Source: Actinomycetes bacterium
Lineage (GTDB): Bacteria > Actinomycetota > Acidimicrobiia > Acidimicrobiales > Microtrichaceae
NCBI GenBank assembly: GCA_023389745.1
Contig: JAEWED010000035.1
Location: forward strand, 1-27,118
Length of the DNA stretch: 27,118 nt
Direction: 5' to 3'
Both the position numbers and the translations under genes were made by a program. Positions 1 to 6,804 of this stretch are shown in pieces (position 1 is the first letter of the stretch; each line of letters starts with the position of its first letter). Under the pieces are notes generated by a model, which saw nothing but the letters and a program-made list of their open reading frames with translations, was not told the origin of the DNA and made no database searches.

Positions 1-298
1 ACTCCCACCCACCACGAGCGTCGTACTCACCGACCATCACCAAGAACGAACACGTCGCCGCCGCGAGATGCCCCGACAACGACAACATCTCATGCTCCAA
101 CCGCTCCAACGGCAGACCCGCCACACCACCCACACCCCCGCCGACCGCACCGGCGACAGCACCGCCGGCCCTGTTCACCCCGCCGGCACCGTTCACCGGC
201 GACGCCGCCACATCGCCCGGACCGCCCACCCCGCCGACGGCGCCATCCACCTCCGGCGCATCCACCGGCGCCACCTCGACCGCTCCCACTGCTGACAT
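1..298 (-). CDS. DUF222 / HNH endonuclease (13E12 repeat family), N-terminal part, cut by window edge
   Basis: Translating the minus strand from the ATG at 298 gives 99 open codons to the left edge, so the gene is partial. Residues 1-60 are a low-complexity Gly/Val/Ala-rich leader. Residues about 61-99 read LPLERLEHEMLSLSGHLAAA, then a CSFLVMVGEYDARGGWE-like stretch, which matches the start of the DUF222 domain (two helices ending in the typical D-x-R-G-G-W). In this family DUF222 is normally followed by a C-terminal HNH nuclease motif, which would lie outside the window. The start is well supported: GGGAGG sits 6 nt upstream of the ATG. The DNA has a strong strand bias (G-rich on the coding strand) that continues into the upstream spacer. 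These genes are multicopy in many actinobacteria and their role is unclear. Recognition of DUF222 is by eye; the HNH part is inferred. Confidence 0.75.
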   Translation of the reverse strand, partial: MSAVGAVEVAPVDAPEVDGAVGGVGGPGDVAASPVNGAGGVNRAGGAVAGAVGGGVGGVAGLPLERLEHEMLSLSGHLAAATCSFLVMVGEYDARGGWE

Positions 299-674
299 CC
301 CCGACCTCCCACGTCGTCGAACACCAGCAACGCTACGAACCCCCACTGACACTCAACCCGGCCTCCCGACCCAGTCCGAACCAGCCCACCGGTGTTTCGT
401 CGCAACTCGGCGCGGCGCCCTCGCCCGCCCGCGGCACCCCAATTCGTCGCCCACACGGCGCGCCAGCAGGCCCCTCTCTTCAACCCGGCGCTGACCAGCA
501 GGCTCCCGTGACCCGAATTCGTTCCAACTCGGCGCCGAGCACCACCCCAGACCCCCGGACCAGCCCCGAATTCGTTCCAAGCCGGCGCGGAACAACACCC
601 CACACCCCGCCCCAGGACGCCTGGCCGAACACACGAACCCACCGTCCGCGATTCCGCGGAAGCGCGCGGGCGGG
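299..674. repeat. Intergenic stretch with imperfect dispersed repeats upstream of the DUF222 gene
   Basis: No supportable gene lies in these 376 bases between the purT stop and the DUF222 start. Two clear copies of a motif with core GAATTCGTTCCAA begin near 511 and 564 (period 53 bp), each followed by a CGGCGC-type block and a CACCCCA stretch. More degenerate relatives are visible near 396 (TTTCGTCGCAACTCGGCGC) and 440 (CAATTCGTCGCCCACACGGC). The first full copy contains a perfect 12-bp palindrome, CTCGGCGCCGAG, at 529-540. The spacing and degeneracy suggest decayed copies of one repeat family. Function is unknown; it could be part of a 13E12-type repeat element or a multi-site regulatory region. 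Confidence 0.6.
645..660 (-). terminator. Hairpin after purT, possible terminator
   Basis: TCCGCG (645-650) and CGCGGA (655-660) are perfect 6-bp arms around the loop ATTC, starting 15 nt downstream of the purT stop on the coding strand. There is no U-tract, as is common in high-GC actinobacteria. The stem is short, so the call is tentative. Confidence 0.35.
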
Positions 675-1853
675 CTACTGCAGGGTGATGGTGACGGCGT
701 CCGCCATGCGAGCCGCCGTCGAGCGGGCCTCGTCGACGGTGTCGGCCGCGGCGATGGCGACGGCCAGACGCCGCTCGCCCTCGCAGATCGGCTTGCCGAA
801 CAGACGCACCTGGGAGTCGGGCTCGGCGAGCGCGACCTCGAGCCCGTCGAACACCGGGACACCCGTGCCATGTCCGAGCAGCGGCACCGACGCCGCTGGT
901 CGTCGCAACTCGACGGGCGGCACCGGCAGACCGAGCACCGCCCGCGCGTGCAGCGCGAACTCGCTCATGTTCAGCGACCCGAGCGTCACCAGTCCGGTGT
1001 CGTGCGGGCGGGGGCTGACCTCGGAGAAGATCACCTCGTCGCCCTTGATGAACAGCTCCACGCCGAAGATGCCGTTGCCGCCGAGGCCCTCGACGACCTT
1101 CTTGGCGACCTCCTGGGCCTTGGCCCAGATGGCAGGGTCCATCGCCGTGGGCTGCCACGACTCGCGGTAGTCACCGTCGACCTGCAGGTGCCCGATCGGC
1201 GGGCAGCACTGCGTGCCGTTGACCGCCGAGACGGTCAGCACCGTGATCTCGTCATCGAAGTCGACGAAACCCTCGACGATGCAGCGGGCACCGCCGGCGC
1301 GGCCACCCTCCTGCGCATAGCGCCACGACGCCTCGACGTCGTCGTCGCTGCGCACGACGCTCTGGCCCTTGCCGCTCGACGACATGATCGGCTTCAGCAC
1401 CACCGGCAGGCCCAGTTCGCCGATCGCGGCGCGCAGCTCCTCGGCGGACTCGACGAAGCGGTACGGCGACGTGGGCACACCGAGCTCCTCGGCGGCGAAG
1501 CGACGGATGCCCTCACGGTTCATGGTCAGGTTCACCGCACGGGCGGAAGGGGCGATGCGCACGCCCTCGGCCTCGAGCTCGACGAGCGTCTCGGTGGCGA
1601 TCGCCTCGATCTCGGCGACGACGACATCGGGTCGCTCGAGCTCGATCACCCTGCGGACCTCGGCACCGTCGAGCATCGAGAACACGTGGCTGCGGTGGGC
1701 GACCTGCATGGCAGGCGCGTTCTCGTAGCGGTCGCAGGCGATGACCTCGCAGCCCAGCCGCTGGAACTCGATCACCACCTCCTTGCCGAGCTCTCCCGAG
1801 CCGAGCATGAGCACACGGGTGGCGGACGACGACAGCGGAGTTCCGATCGACAT
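675..1853 (-). CDS. purT: Formate-dependent phosphoribosylglycinamide formyltransferase (GAR transformylase 2)
   Basis: The 392-residue product is the same length as typical PurT. It catalyses the ATP- and formate-dependent formylation of GAR to FGAR, the third step of de novo purine synthesis, in the cytoplasm. The N-terminal preATP-grasp domain carries VLMLGSGELGKEVVIEFQRL and the conserved ACDRYENAPAMQVAHRSHVF segment. The ATP-grasp domain follows with KPIMSSSGKGQS (phosphate-binding loop), then GIFGVELF and EVSPRPHDTGLVT near the metal/substrate site. A C-terminal domain ends the protein. The ATG at 1853 is chosen because the protein family begins here; longer reading to 2402 enters the divergent neighbour. 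There is no clear Shine-Dalgarno; a 7-bp dyad lies immediately upstream. It stands alone, divergent from the acyltransferase gene. Confidence 0.93.
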   Translation of the reverse strand: MSIGTPLSSSATRVLMLGSGELGKEVVIEFQRLGCEVIACDRYENAPAMQVAHRSHVFSMLDGAEVRRVIELERPDVVVAEIEAIATETLVELEAEGVRIAPSARAVNLTMNREGIRRFAAEELGVPTSPYRFVESAEELRAAIGELGLPVVLKPIMSSSGKGQSVVRSDDDVEASWRYAQEGGRAGGARCIVEGFVDFDDEITVLTVSAVNGTQCCPPIGHLQVDGDYRESWQPTAMDPAIWAKAQEVAKKVVEGLGGNGIFGVELFIKGDEVIFSEVSPRPHDTGLVTLGSLNMSEFALHARAVLGLPVPPVELRRPAASVPLLGHGTGVPVFDGLEVALAEPDSQVRLFGKPICEGERRLAVAIAAADTVDEARSTAARMADAVTITLQ

Positions 1854-1881
1854 GGCACGGTTCGTACCACGCTGCCGTGCC
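1854..1881 (-). promoter_or_regulatory. Dyad abutting the purT start codon
   Basis: GGCACGG (1854-1860) and CCGTGCC (1875-1881) are perfect 7-bp inverted arms separated by 14 nt. On the purT strand the second arm ends directly at the ATG. It contains TACGAA 7 nt upstream of the ATG, close to a leaderless -10. It could be an operator or an RNA hairpin affecting initiation. Symmetry is seen; role is inferred. Confidence 0.35.
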
Positions 1882-1920
1882 CGCCTGCCATGTGACCCGA
1901 CTGCCATGCCACCCGGGGAG

Positions 1921-1947
1921 CCCCCAGGCACATCTGGGGGATCCCAG
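1921..1947 (+). promoter_or_regulatory. Two mutually exclusive hairpins in the acyltransferase leader
   Basis: CCCCCAG (1921-1927) pairs with CTGGGGG (1934-1940) across a 6-nt loop. CTGGG (1934-1938) can instead pair with CCCAG (1943-1947) across GGAT. The arms overlap, so only one can form. They lie 40-66 nt upstream of the acyltransferase ATG. Imperfect direct repeats beginning CTGCCATG lie just before them (1885 and 1901). No U-tract follows. Confidence 0.3.
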
Positions 1948-1986
1948 GGATGGTCGTGACCACCCCGTTCCCGGAGAGTGCAGTCC

Positions 1987-3114
1987 ATGACCACCACTCC
2001 CCGACTCCTCTCCCCAGGATCCGACGCGACCCGCACGACCGAGCGCGACCTGGTCCTCGACGTCGTGCGCACCGGTGCCCTCGGTGTCGTCGTGCTCTGG
2101 CACTGGGTGTTCCACACCGTGCGCTGGACCGACGGCGGACCTCGTGTCGGCAATCCCGTCGCGGTCACGCCCGGGATGTGGGCGCTGACGTGGTTCCTGC
2201 AGGTGATGCCGGCCTTCTTCGTCATCGGCGGCACGCTGCACTCACGCAGCACCGGCACCCGCACCGCGCTCGAGTTCTGGACGGCCCGGCTGCGGCGACT
2301 GCTGCTGCCGGTGCTGCCGCTGCTCGGGATCGCGGGCGCAGCCGCCGCGGCCGCCCTCGCCCTGGGCCGCCCGGACGTCGCACGGGTCGTCGTGCTGGTC
2401 ATCTCACCGCTGTGGTTCCTGGTCGTCTACGTGGTCTGCGTGGTGGCCACCCCTGCGGCGGGCTGGGCACACCGTCGCGTCGGTGTCGGAGCGGTGGCGG
2501 TGCTCGCAGCAGCAGCGGTGCTCGTCGACGTGCTGCGCATCGGACACGGCGTGGGCGGCAACGCGACGGGCGCCGCGGCGTTCGTGTGCGTGTGGCTCGC
2601 AGTGCACCAGCTCGGCTTCCACTTCGGCCGGCTGCGGGCGGCGTCGACCCGGACGCAGCTCGCGGTGATGCTCGGCGGCTTCGCCGCGATGGCGCTGCTG
2701 GTCACCGTCGGACCGTATCCGGCGGCGATGGTGGGGGTCGACGGAGCGAAGCTGTCGAACCTGGGCCCGCCCACCGTCATGGTCGTGTGCCTGGCCGTCG
2801 CCCAGATGGGCCTGCTGTCGCTGCTGGCACCGACGATCGCCCGTCTGGGTGAGCGCCATCGCCCGCTGCTCGAGGTGACCTCGCGCTGGTCGATGACCGT
2901 CTACGCCTGGCACCTGCTCGCCTACGCGATCTTCTGGGGCCTGTTCGCCGCCCTGCTGTCGATCGTGAACCGACCCGTCGACAGCAGGGTCGATCTGGTC
3001 TGGTGGCTGCAGCGGCCGCTGTGGCTGATCGGCCCGGCGATCCTTGCCATCCCGCTGTGCAGGGCGGCCGCACGGTTCGACCCGGCCGCCCGTGTGCAAT
3101 CCTCTGCCCGATGA
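1987..3114 (+). CDS. Membrane acyltransferase, acyltransferase-3 family
   Basis: The 375-residue product is a polytopic membrane protein with about ten hydrophobic segments. The N-terminal region ERDLVLDVVRTGALGVVVLWHW, with a His-Trp at the end of the first membrane helix, is typical of the acyltransferase-3 (OafA/NodX-like) family. These proteins transfer acyl groups to carbohydrates or lipids at the cell envelope. The sequence ends with a membrane helix and the basic tail RAAARFDPAARVQ. The ATG at 1987 is preceded by GGAG with a 10-nt spacer; an in-frame GTG at 1978 lies too close to that GGAG to be preferred. The stop overlaps the next gene's start as ATGA, implying translational coupling to the phosphodiesterase. 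The acyl donor and acceptor cannot be read from sequence. Confidence 0.82.
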   Translation: MTTTPRLLSPGSDATRTTERDLVLDVVRTGALGVVVLWHWVFHTVRWTDGGPRVGNPVAVTPGMWALTWFLQVMPAFFVIGGTLHSRSTGTRTALEFWTARLRRLLLPVLPLLGIAGAAAAAALALGRPDVARVVVLVISPLWFLVVYVVCVVATPAAGWAHRRVGVGAVAVLAAAAVLVDVLRIGHGVGGNATGAAAFVCVWLAVHQLGFHFGRLRAASTRTQLAVMLGGFAAMALLVTVGPYPAAMVGVDGAKLSNLGPPTVMVVCLAVAQMGLLSLLAPTIARLGERHRPLLEVTSRWSMTVYAWHLLAYAIFWGLFAALLSIVNRPVDSRVDLVWWLQRPLWLIGPAILAIPLCRAAARFDPAARVQSSAR

Positions 3115-4622
3115 GCGCAGGTCCCGACAAGGAACAGGAGGCCCGCCGGCTCGAATCAGCGCTGACGGCGCCCGAGCTCGCGGACCGCGTCGAGATGGTC
3201 GTGCGACCCCTCGGCCTCGGGCCCTCGGGTGCGCACCGCTACCGGGCGGCGGCGGTCGACGGCTCGGTCGAGTTCGAACGCATCGAGCACGACGGCGAGT
3301 ACCGCTACCAGGTGGTGACCACCGAGGGTCGCGATCCGCTGGCCACGCAGGACCCGGCCGTGCAGATCGGCCTGGACGTCGAGCGACAGGGCCACCCGGA
3401 ACGGACCACCAACAGCTTCCCGCACGCCTTCGACTCGATCGCACAGTTCTTCGACGGGGAGCACGCACCCGACCTACTGGCGCTGCACACCGCGGCACAC
3501 CGCGTCGACGGCAACCTGGGCCAGCACGGCTCGCTCGGCGTCGTCCAGGGTCGTGCGCCGTTCGTCGCCGCGGGTGCCGGCATCCGCCCGCTCGGGGTGA
3601 TCGACCGGTCCGCCAGGGTCGTCGACATCGCGCCGACCGTCGCCGCGACGCTCGGCTTCGCGCCGCACCCCGACGGCACCGGCCCCACCGGCGCGCCGCG
3701 CCCCGACGCCCTGCTCGCTCGCCAGGACGGCGACCCGCTCGTCGAGCTGCTCGACGGCACCACCGCGGAGCACGTGCTCGTCGTGCTGCTCGACGGCTGC
3801 AACGCGAACCTGCTGCACGACGCCGTGGACGCCGGCGACGTGCCCACGATCGCGGGCCTCGTCGACCGGGGAGTGGCGCTGCGCCACGGGGCGATCTCGT
3901 CGCTGCCCACCGCGACCCTCGCGAACCACACGACGGCGATCACGGGTGTGCACCCCGGCCACTCCGGCGTGCTGCACAACACGTGGATCGACCGGGCCGA
4001 CGGCTCGACCCCGGACCTGCTGTCGATGGAGGAGATGTTCTGGTCCGCCGACCACGTCGCGCCGGACGTCGAGACGCTCTTCGAGGCGCTGGAGCGCAAC
4101 CGCCCCGGGGCCCGGAGCTCGGCGACCTTCGAGTTCTGCGACCGCGGCGCGACCTTCTCGAGCTTCGCCCTGGTGCGCGACGGCGAGCCCGGAGCCTCGC
4201 TGCCGGACCTCGAGGACGTGACCCACCTGCACCGGCCGAGCGCCGAGCGCTCCGCCGCCTACCGGTTCATGTCGACGGTCGACCACTTGAGCGCCGCGCA
4301 GACGATCGAGCAGTGGTCGGGATCCGAGCTCCCGACGCTCAGCTGGGTGAGCCTGGCGGTGACCGACGAGGCCGGTCACGAGAGCGGGCCGCACGGCGAG
4401 CTCGCCCGTGCGGCGCTGCGCGACTCCGATGCCCGCATCGCGGACCTGCTCGCCGCGGTGCAGGCCGCCGGCGCCGCGGAGCGCACCGCCGTGTTCGTCA
4501 TCGCCGACCACGGCATGCAGCAGTGCGACCCCGACCTGGACGAGCCGTGGACCGACGCCCTGCTAGCGACCGGCGTCGCCCACCGCGAGGTCGGCGGCGG
4601 ACTGATCTACCTCGGATGCTGA
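3111..4622 (+). CDS. Alkaline-phosphatase-superfamily phosphodiesterase (NPP-like), apparently circularly permuted
   Basis: The 503-residue product has the catalytic signature of nucleotide pyrophosphatase/phosphodiesterases. Asp228 is in VVLLDGCNANLL, and Thr269, the likely nucleophile, is in PTATLANHTTAITGVHPGHSG (compare the TFPNHYSIVTG motif of NPPs). A TDEAGHESGPHG metal motif and Asp466-His467 in IADHGM follow. The segment that normally comes last in the fold, with the final metal His and a DIAPTV helix, is instead N-terminal: GQHGSLGVVQGRAPFVAAGA (His139) and VVDIAPTVAATLGF. This implies circular permutation. No signal peptide is visible, so it may be cytoplasmic. It is coupled to the upstream acyltransferase by an ATGA overlap. 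The C-terminus is abnormal: a 17-bp tandem duplication places a TGA after GGLIYLGC, whereas collapsing it restores a tail FFDPGPHP ending at 4660. The superfamily is secure; the substrate is unknown. Confidence 0.82.
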   Translation: MSAGPDKEQEARRLESALTAPELADRVEMVVRPLGLGPSGAHRYRAAAVDGSVEFERIEHDGEYRYQVVTTEGRDPLATQDPAVQIGLDVERQGHPERTTNSFPHAFDSIAQFFDGEHAPDLLALHTAAHRVDGNLGQHGSLGVVQGRAPFVAAGAGIRPLGVIDRSARVVDIAPTVAATLGFAPHPDGTGPTGAPRPDALLARQDGDPLVELLDGTTAEHVLVVLLDGCNANLLHDAVDAGDVPTIAGLVDRGVALRHGAISSLPTATLANHTTAITGVHPGHSGVLHNTWIDRADGSTPDLLSMEEMFWSADHVAPDVETLFEALERNRPGARSSATFEFCDRGATFSSFALVRDGEPGASLPDLEDVTHLHRPSAERSAAYRFMSTVDHLSAAQTIEQWSGSELPTLSWVSLAVTDEAGHESGPHGELARAALRDSDARIADLLAAVQAAGAAERTAVFVIADHGMQQCDPDLDEPWTDALLATGVAHREVGGGLIYLGC

Positions 4623-4634
4623 TCTACCTCGGAT
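4602..4634 (+). repeat. 17-bp tandem duplication at the phosphodiesterase 3' end
   Basis: CTGATCTACCTCGGAT occurs at 4602-4617 and again at 4619-4634 (17-bp period). Because 17 is not a multiple of three, the second copy shifts the frame and creates the TGA at 4620-4622. Removing one copy extends the frame by eight residues to a TAG at 4658-4660. Confidence 0.9.
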
Positions 4635-4724
4635 TCTTCGATCCGGGGCCGCATCCATAGGATGGTCGGCGAGCGACCGCTCACCCCCAACGCCAGAGAC
4701 GGCGGTCACCCAGGCCGGCCGGAC

Positions 4725-4730
4725 GGAGGA
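4725..4730 (+). promoter_or_regulatory. Ribosome binding site of the ferredoxin gene
   Basis: GGAGGA lies 10 nt upstream of the ATG at 4741 and fixes the start. Confidence 0.7.
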
Positions 4731-4740
4731 GTACGCAGCC

Positions 4741-5013
4741 ATGGGCTTGAGAGTGTGGATCGACCAGGATCTGTGCACCGGTGACGGCATCTGCGCAGAG
4801 ATCTGCCCGTCCCTGTTCGAGATGGACGACGACGGCCTCGCCTACGTCAAGGAAGCCAGCTGGCCGAACCGCTTCGGCGAGAGCGGCGCCGGCGACGGCC
4901 CGGCGCTGAAGATGGGTGACGGCACCGCCGAGGTGCCCGACAAGCAGCTCGCCGACGCGATCGACGCCGCCGAGGAGTGCCCCGGCGAGTGCATCTTCTT
5001 CGATCAGGTCTGA
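4741..5013 (+). CDS. Small single-cluster ferredoxin with Asp in a ligand position
   Basis: A 90-residue soluble electron carrier. The N-terminal motif is LCTGDGICAEICP: Cys12, Asp15, Cys18 and Cys22. The usual second cysteine of the C-x2-C-x2-C-x3-C-P pattern is Asp15, as in Pyrococcus furiosus ferredoxin (CIGDAICASLCP), where Asp ligates the cluster. Two further cysteines, Cys80 and Cys84, lie in EECPGECIFF. The protein therefore holds either a [3Fe-4S] or an Asp-ligated [4Fe-4S] cluster, with possibly one spare pair of cysteines. Residues about 40-60 (SWPNRFGESGAGDGPALKMG) are an insertion relative to compact family members. Such ferredoxins often feed cytochromes P450 or other oxygenases; no partner is adjacent. 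It lies 118 nt downstream of the phosphodiesterase and may have its own promoter. Confidence 0.9.
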   Translation: MGLRVWIDQDLCTGDGICAEICPSLFEMDDDGLAYVKEASWPNRFGESGAGDGPALKMGDGTAEVPDKQLADAIDAAEECPGECIFFDQV

Positions 5014-5038
5014 TCACACAGGCCTGATCACACAGGCC
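5011..5038 (+). repeat. 14-bp tandem repeat starting at the ferredoxin stop codon
   Basis: TGATCACACAGGCC occurs twice in perfect tandem (5011-5024, 5025-5038). The first TGA is the ferredoxin stop, and the second copy supplies another TGA in a different frame. Confidence 0.9.
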
Positions 5039-5051
5039 TGAACGCTCCGGG

Positions 5052-5075
5052 GTGAGGGCCCGACGCGGCCCTCAC
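5052..5075. terminator. Bidirectional terminator between ferredoxin and aldehyde dehydrogenase genes
   Basis: GTGAGGGCC (5052-5060) and GGCCCTCAC (5067-5075) form a perfect 9-bp stem with the 6-nt loop CGACGC. It lies between convergent genes, and the minus-strand gene's stop codon (5072-5074) is inside the second arm. There is no U-tract. Confidence 0.55.
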
Positions 5076-6718
5076 TTCCGGCCGGTCCACTTGAGGACCT
5101 TCAGGAAGACCGTGACCACCGCGGCGAACCCGGCATCGCCGAGCTGTTCGACCGGCGGCGCGAGGTTCATCAGTCGCTGACGGGCGATGGTCTGGGACTC
5201 GGTGTACTTGAGCAGGCCGCGGTCGCCGTGACGCCGCCCGAGCCCCGAGTCACCCATGCCGCCCATCGGGGCGTCCATGGAGCCCCACGCCGCGGCGTAC
5301 GCCTCGTTGACGTTCACGGTGCCGGCGTGCAGCTGGGCGGCGACGGCACGGCCCCGAGCACCGGAGCGGCTCCAGACGCTGGCGTTGAGCCCGTAGCGAC
5401 TGGCGTTCGCGGCGGCGATCGCCTCGTTGTCGTTGTCGAACCGGTAGACGGACACCACCGGGCCGAAGGTCTCCTCGGCGAAGCACCTGGCGTCGGGACC
5501 GACGGCGGTGAGGACCGTCGGCTCGTAGAAGTACGGCCCGAGATCGGGCCGGGCGCGACCGCCGGCGAGCACCTCGGCGCCATGTACGACGGCGTCGCGG
5601 ACCGCAGCGTCGGTGACCTCGACCTGCTCGGCCGAGGTGAGCGAGCCCATCTGGCAGGTGAAGTCGTAGCTGGCCCCGAGTCGCAGCGCGTCGAGCTGCG
5701 CGAGGAACCGCTCCATGAACTCGTCGTAGATCTCTGCCGCGACGTAGAGCCGCTCGATGGAGATGCACAGCTGGCCACTCGACGAGAAGCACGCCCGCAC
5801 CGCGCCCTCGGCGGCCCGGTTCAGATCGGCGTCGCCGAGCACGAGCATGGCGTTCTTGCCGCCGAGCTCGAGGGAGCAGTCGACGAGGCGGGTCGCGGCC
5901 TCGGCGGCCACGTGGCGGCCGGACTCGGTGGAGCCGGTGAACATCACGTAGTCGGCGATGTCGAACAGCGGGGTGCCGATCGCGGAGCCGCGGCCCAGCA
6001 CGATCTGCCAGACGTCGTCGGGCAGACCGGCGCGGCGCGCCAGGTCGAGTGCGAACAACGCCGTGAGCGCGGTCTGGTTGTCGGCCTTCTGCACCACCGC
6101 GTTGCCGGCGAGCAGCGCGGGGATCGTGTCACCCGCACCGAGGCTCAGCGGGTAGTTCCAGGGCGAGATCACCGTGACGATGCCCTTGGGGTGATGCAGC
6201 TCCTGGACCGAGGTGACCCCCGGGATCAGCCCGCCGCGGCGGCGCGGCGCCAGCAGCGACGGCGCCGTGCGCGCGTAGTAGCGACAGGTGGCGGCGATGT
6301 CGCCGACCTCGAGGAAGGCGTCACGGCGGGCCTTGCCGTTCTCGGTCTGGATCAGGTCCATCAACCGCTCGCGCTCCTCGAGCACCAGGTCGTGCAACCG
6401 GAGGAACACCGCGGCGCGTTCGCGCACCGGCACCGCCGCCCAGCGCCGCTGCGCGACCCGGGCACGGGCGGCCGCAGCCGTGACGTCGTCGGGGGTGCAC
6501 TGCGGCAGCTCGGCGATCACCTCGCCGTTGAACGGCGCGCGGGTCGTCACCGTCGGCGCCGTGCCGGACCCGGCGACCTGTGCGGTCAGCTGCCGGACCA
6601 GGCCGGCGGTGAGGCTCGCCGGCAGCGGGGTGAACGCTGCCTCCGCGGTTGCCCGGGTCGAGGTTGCAGTTGCCCGGGTCGAGGTTGCGGGGGCGTCGGA
6701 GATGTCATGGATGGCCAC
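5072..6718 (-). CDS. gabD2: Aldehyde dehydrogenase, succinate-semialdehyde dehydrogenase GabD2-like
   Basis: The 548-residue product is an NAD(P)-dependent aldehyde dehydrogenase. Key elements are Asn188 in ISPWNYP, the FTGSTESGR nucleotide-binding turn, general base Glu284 in LELGGK and nucleophile Cys318 in SSSGQLCIS, followed by ETFGPVVSVY. The C-terminal block PMGGMGDSGLGRRHG ... LLKYTESQTIA closely resembles mycobacterial GabD2, which oxidises succinic semialdehyde. Substrate assignment rests on this similarity. Residues 10-27 are a repetitive ATSTRAT linker from a 21-bp tandem repeat. The GTG at 6718 is chosen because TACGCT lies 6 nt upstream, a leaderless-type -10, and no ribosome binding site is seen. 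Reading further upstream would run into the patatin gene's other frame. It is last in a same-strand run, 86 nt after the patatin gene. Confidence 0.88.
   Translation of the reverse strand: MAIHDISDAPATSTRATATSTRATAEAAFTPLPASLTAGLVRQLTAQVAGSGTAPTVTTRAPFNGEVIAELPQCTPDDVTAAAARARVAQRRWAAVPVRERAAVFLRLHDLVLEERERLMDLIQTENGKARRDAFLEVGDIAATCRYYARTAPSLLAPRRRGGLIPGVTSVQELHHPKGIVTVISPWNYPLSLGAGDTIPALLAGNAVVQKADNQTALTALFALDLARRAGLPDDVWQIVLGRGSAIGTPLFDIADYVMFTGSTESGRHVAAEAATRLVDCSLELGGKNAMLVLGDADLNRAAEGAVRACFSSSGQLCISIERLYVAAEIYDEFMERFLAQLDALRLGASYDFTCQMGSLTSAEQVEVTDAAVRDAVVHGAEVLAGGRARPDLGPYFYEPTVLTAVGPDARCFAEETFGPVVSVYRFDNDNEAIAAANASRYGLNASVWSRSGARGRAVAAQLHAGTVNVNEAYAAAWGSMDAPMGGMGDSGLGRRHGDRGLLKYTESQTIARQRLMNLAPPVEQLGDAGFAAVVTVFLKVLKWTGRK
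6648..6689 (-). repeat. 21-bp tandem repeat in the N-terminus of the aldehyde dehydrogenase
   Basis: GTTGCCCGGGTCGAGGTTGC occurs at 6648 and 6669 with a 21-bp period; the copies differ only in their last base. It encodes two copies of a 7-residue Ala/Thr/Ser/Arg unit and keeps the frame. Confidence 0.9.
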
Positions 6719-6724
6719 CGCGAA

Positions 6725-6730
6725 AGCGTA
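6725..6730 (-). promoter_or_regulatory. Leaderless-type -10 of the aldehyde dehydrogenase gene
   Basis: On the minus strand TACGCT ends 6 nt before the GTG start. TANNNT at this distance places transcription start at about the first codon. No Shine-Dalgarno is present. Confidence 0.4.
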
Positions 6731-6804
6731 GGACGCCCCGTGCCCCCTGTCGCCAGCCCCCGTTGCCAGCGGCCTCGTCTCCAGCGCCCGCTCCGTCGCG
6801 GGAA

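Noticed and set aside
193..1158. Minus-strand frame across the purT 3' end and the repeat spacer
   Set aside because: It overlaps purT in another frame and shows only Gly/Arg-rich translation. The real minus-strand gene at the left edge is the DUF222 frame from 298.
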